Shown in pieces: positions 63,914 through 64,000 of a stretch of DNA of 64,000 nucleotides. The notes below the pieces were generated by a model. That model had not been told where the DNA came from. It worked only from the letters and a program-made list of their open reading frames with translations, and did not search any database. The stretch spans positions 62,001-126,000 of the forward strand of contig RDRZ01000004.1 in the NCBI GenBank assembly GCA_003709165.1, given 5' to 3'. Both the position numbers and the translations under genes were made by a program. Positions within the stretch are counted from its first letter, which is position 1. The number at the start of each line of letters is the position of its first letter. This stretch comes from Flavobacteriaceae bacterium PRS1. Lineage in GTDB: Bacteria; Bacteroidota; Bacteroidia; Flavobacteriales; Flavobacteriaceae.

Positions 63914-64000
63914 CTAAATTATTTCCGGGCAATTTAGTTCATTATGTTTTGTAATACACTCATTGTCCAAATAAAATTTCCATAATCTTTCTCTCCACTC
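63914..64000 (-). CDS. C-terminal end of an unidentified protein, cut by the window edge
   Basis: The last 28 codons of a minus-strand gene (EWRERLWKFYLDNECI and onward) ending at TAG 63914-63916, 26 bases before the glycosyltransferase start. Too short to assign; the neighbour suggests cell-surface polysaccharide synthesis, but this is a guess. Confidence 0.4.
   Translation of the reverse strand, partial: EWRERLWKFYLDNECITKHNELNCPEII

Overview
This 64 kb window is AT-rich and densely coded. It almost certainly comes from a marine member of the Flavobacteriaceae (Bacteroidota). The support is: SusC/SusD and other TonB-dependent receptors, a type IX secretion (T9SS) sorting domain, LytTR two-component signalling with a TPR sensor kinase, flavobacterial small-protein families (DUF6090, DUF3109, DUF5679), Bacteroidota-type promoters (TTTG / TAnnTTTG), and one tRNA-Arg(CCT). 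I cannot name the genus from sequence alone. Both edges cut through genes.

Layout. 0-2.3 kb: myo-inositol catabolic operon iolJ-iolB-iolC (minus strand) with two palindromic candidate operators. 2.4-6.2 kb: an accessory patch with three short direct repeats, a zinc-ribbon membrane protein, two gene remnants, a DUF2779 double-nuclease protein and a chimeric DUF6090/DUF3089 lipoprotein. 6.4-17.5 kb: DUF5679 protein, tRNA-Arg, serine hydrolase, DsbD-like thiol transporter, HupE-like protein, dCMP deaminase, C-terminal processing protease, MarC, DUF3109, then a broken TPR histidine kinase with an intact LytTR response regulator. 18.2-27.6 kb: nucleotide and phosphate metabolism (nrdB, nrdA, cytosine deaminase, phosphate transporter plus porin, dGTPase). 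27.7-37.5 kb: T9SS-exported protein, disrupted dxs, tadA, CLC chloride channel, aspS. 37.6-48.5 kb: two small lipoproteins, a TonB receptor with partner lipoprotein, an aminotransferase and a SusC/SusD pair. 48.5-55.3 kb: TetR-controlled TolC/adaptor/RND efflux operon. 55.4-63.1 kb: polyprenyl synthetase, then a molybdenum cofactor operon (moeA-modE-tauE-mobA-moaD-moeB-moaE-moaCB-moaA). 63.1-64 kb: two truncated genes fused to each other.

Two themes stand out. First, the molybdenum cofactor operon looks self-contained and self-regulated: it encodes almost the whole pathway, carries a ModE-like regulator as its second gene, and has a palindrome resembling a ModE box just ahead of moeA. The regulator gene is knocked out of frame by an 11-base G tract inside its conserved glycine loop, so it is either phase-variable or a sequencing error. 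Second, several genes that should be intact carry lesions (dxs, the TPR histidine kinase, modE, the terminal glycosyltransferase). Some are homopolymer slips, but dxs and the kinase also carry in-frame stops. Because dxs is normally essential, this pattern raises either assembly quality or real gene decay, and should be settled before any biological reading.

I found no CRISPR array, intact insertion sequence, prophage or rRNA. No obvious undescribed system is complete in the window. The best leads are the modE switch, the Cas4-like/DEDD nuclease fusion beside eroded genes, and the aminotransferase embedded among TonB/SusCD uptake genes.
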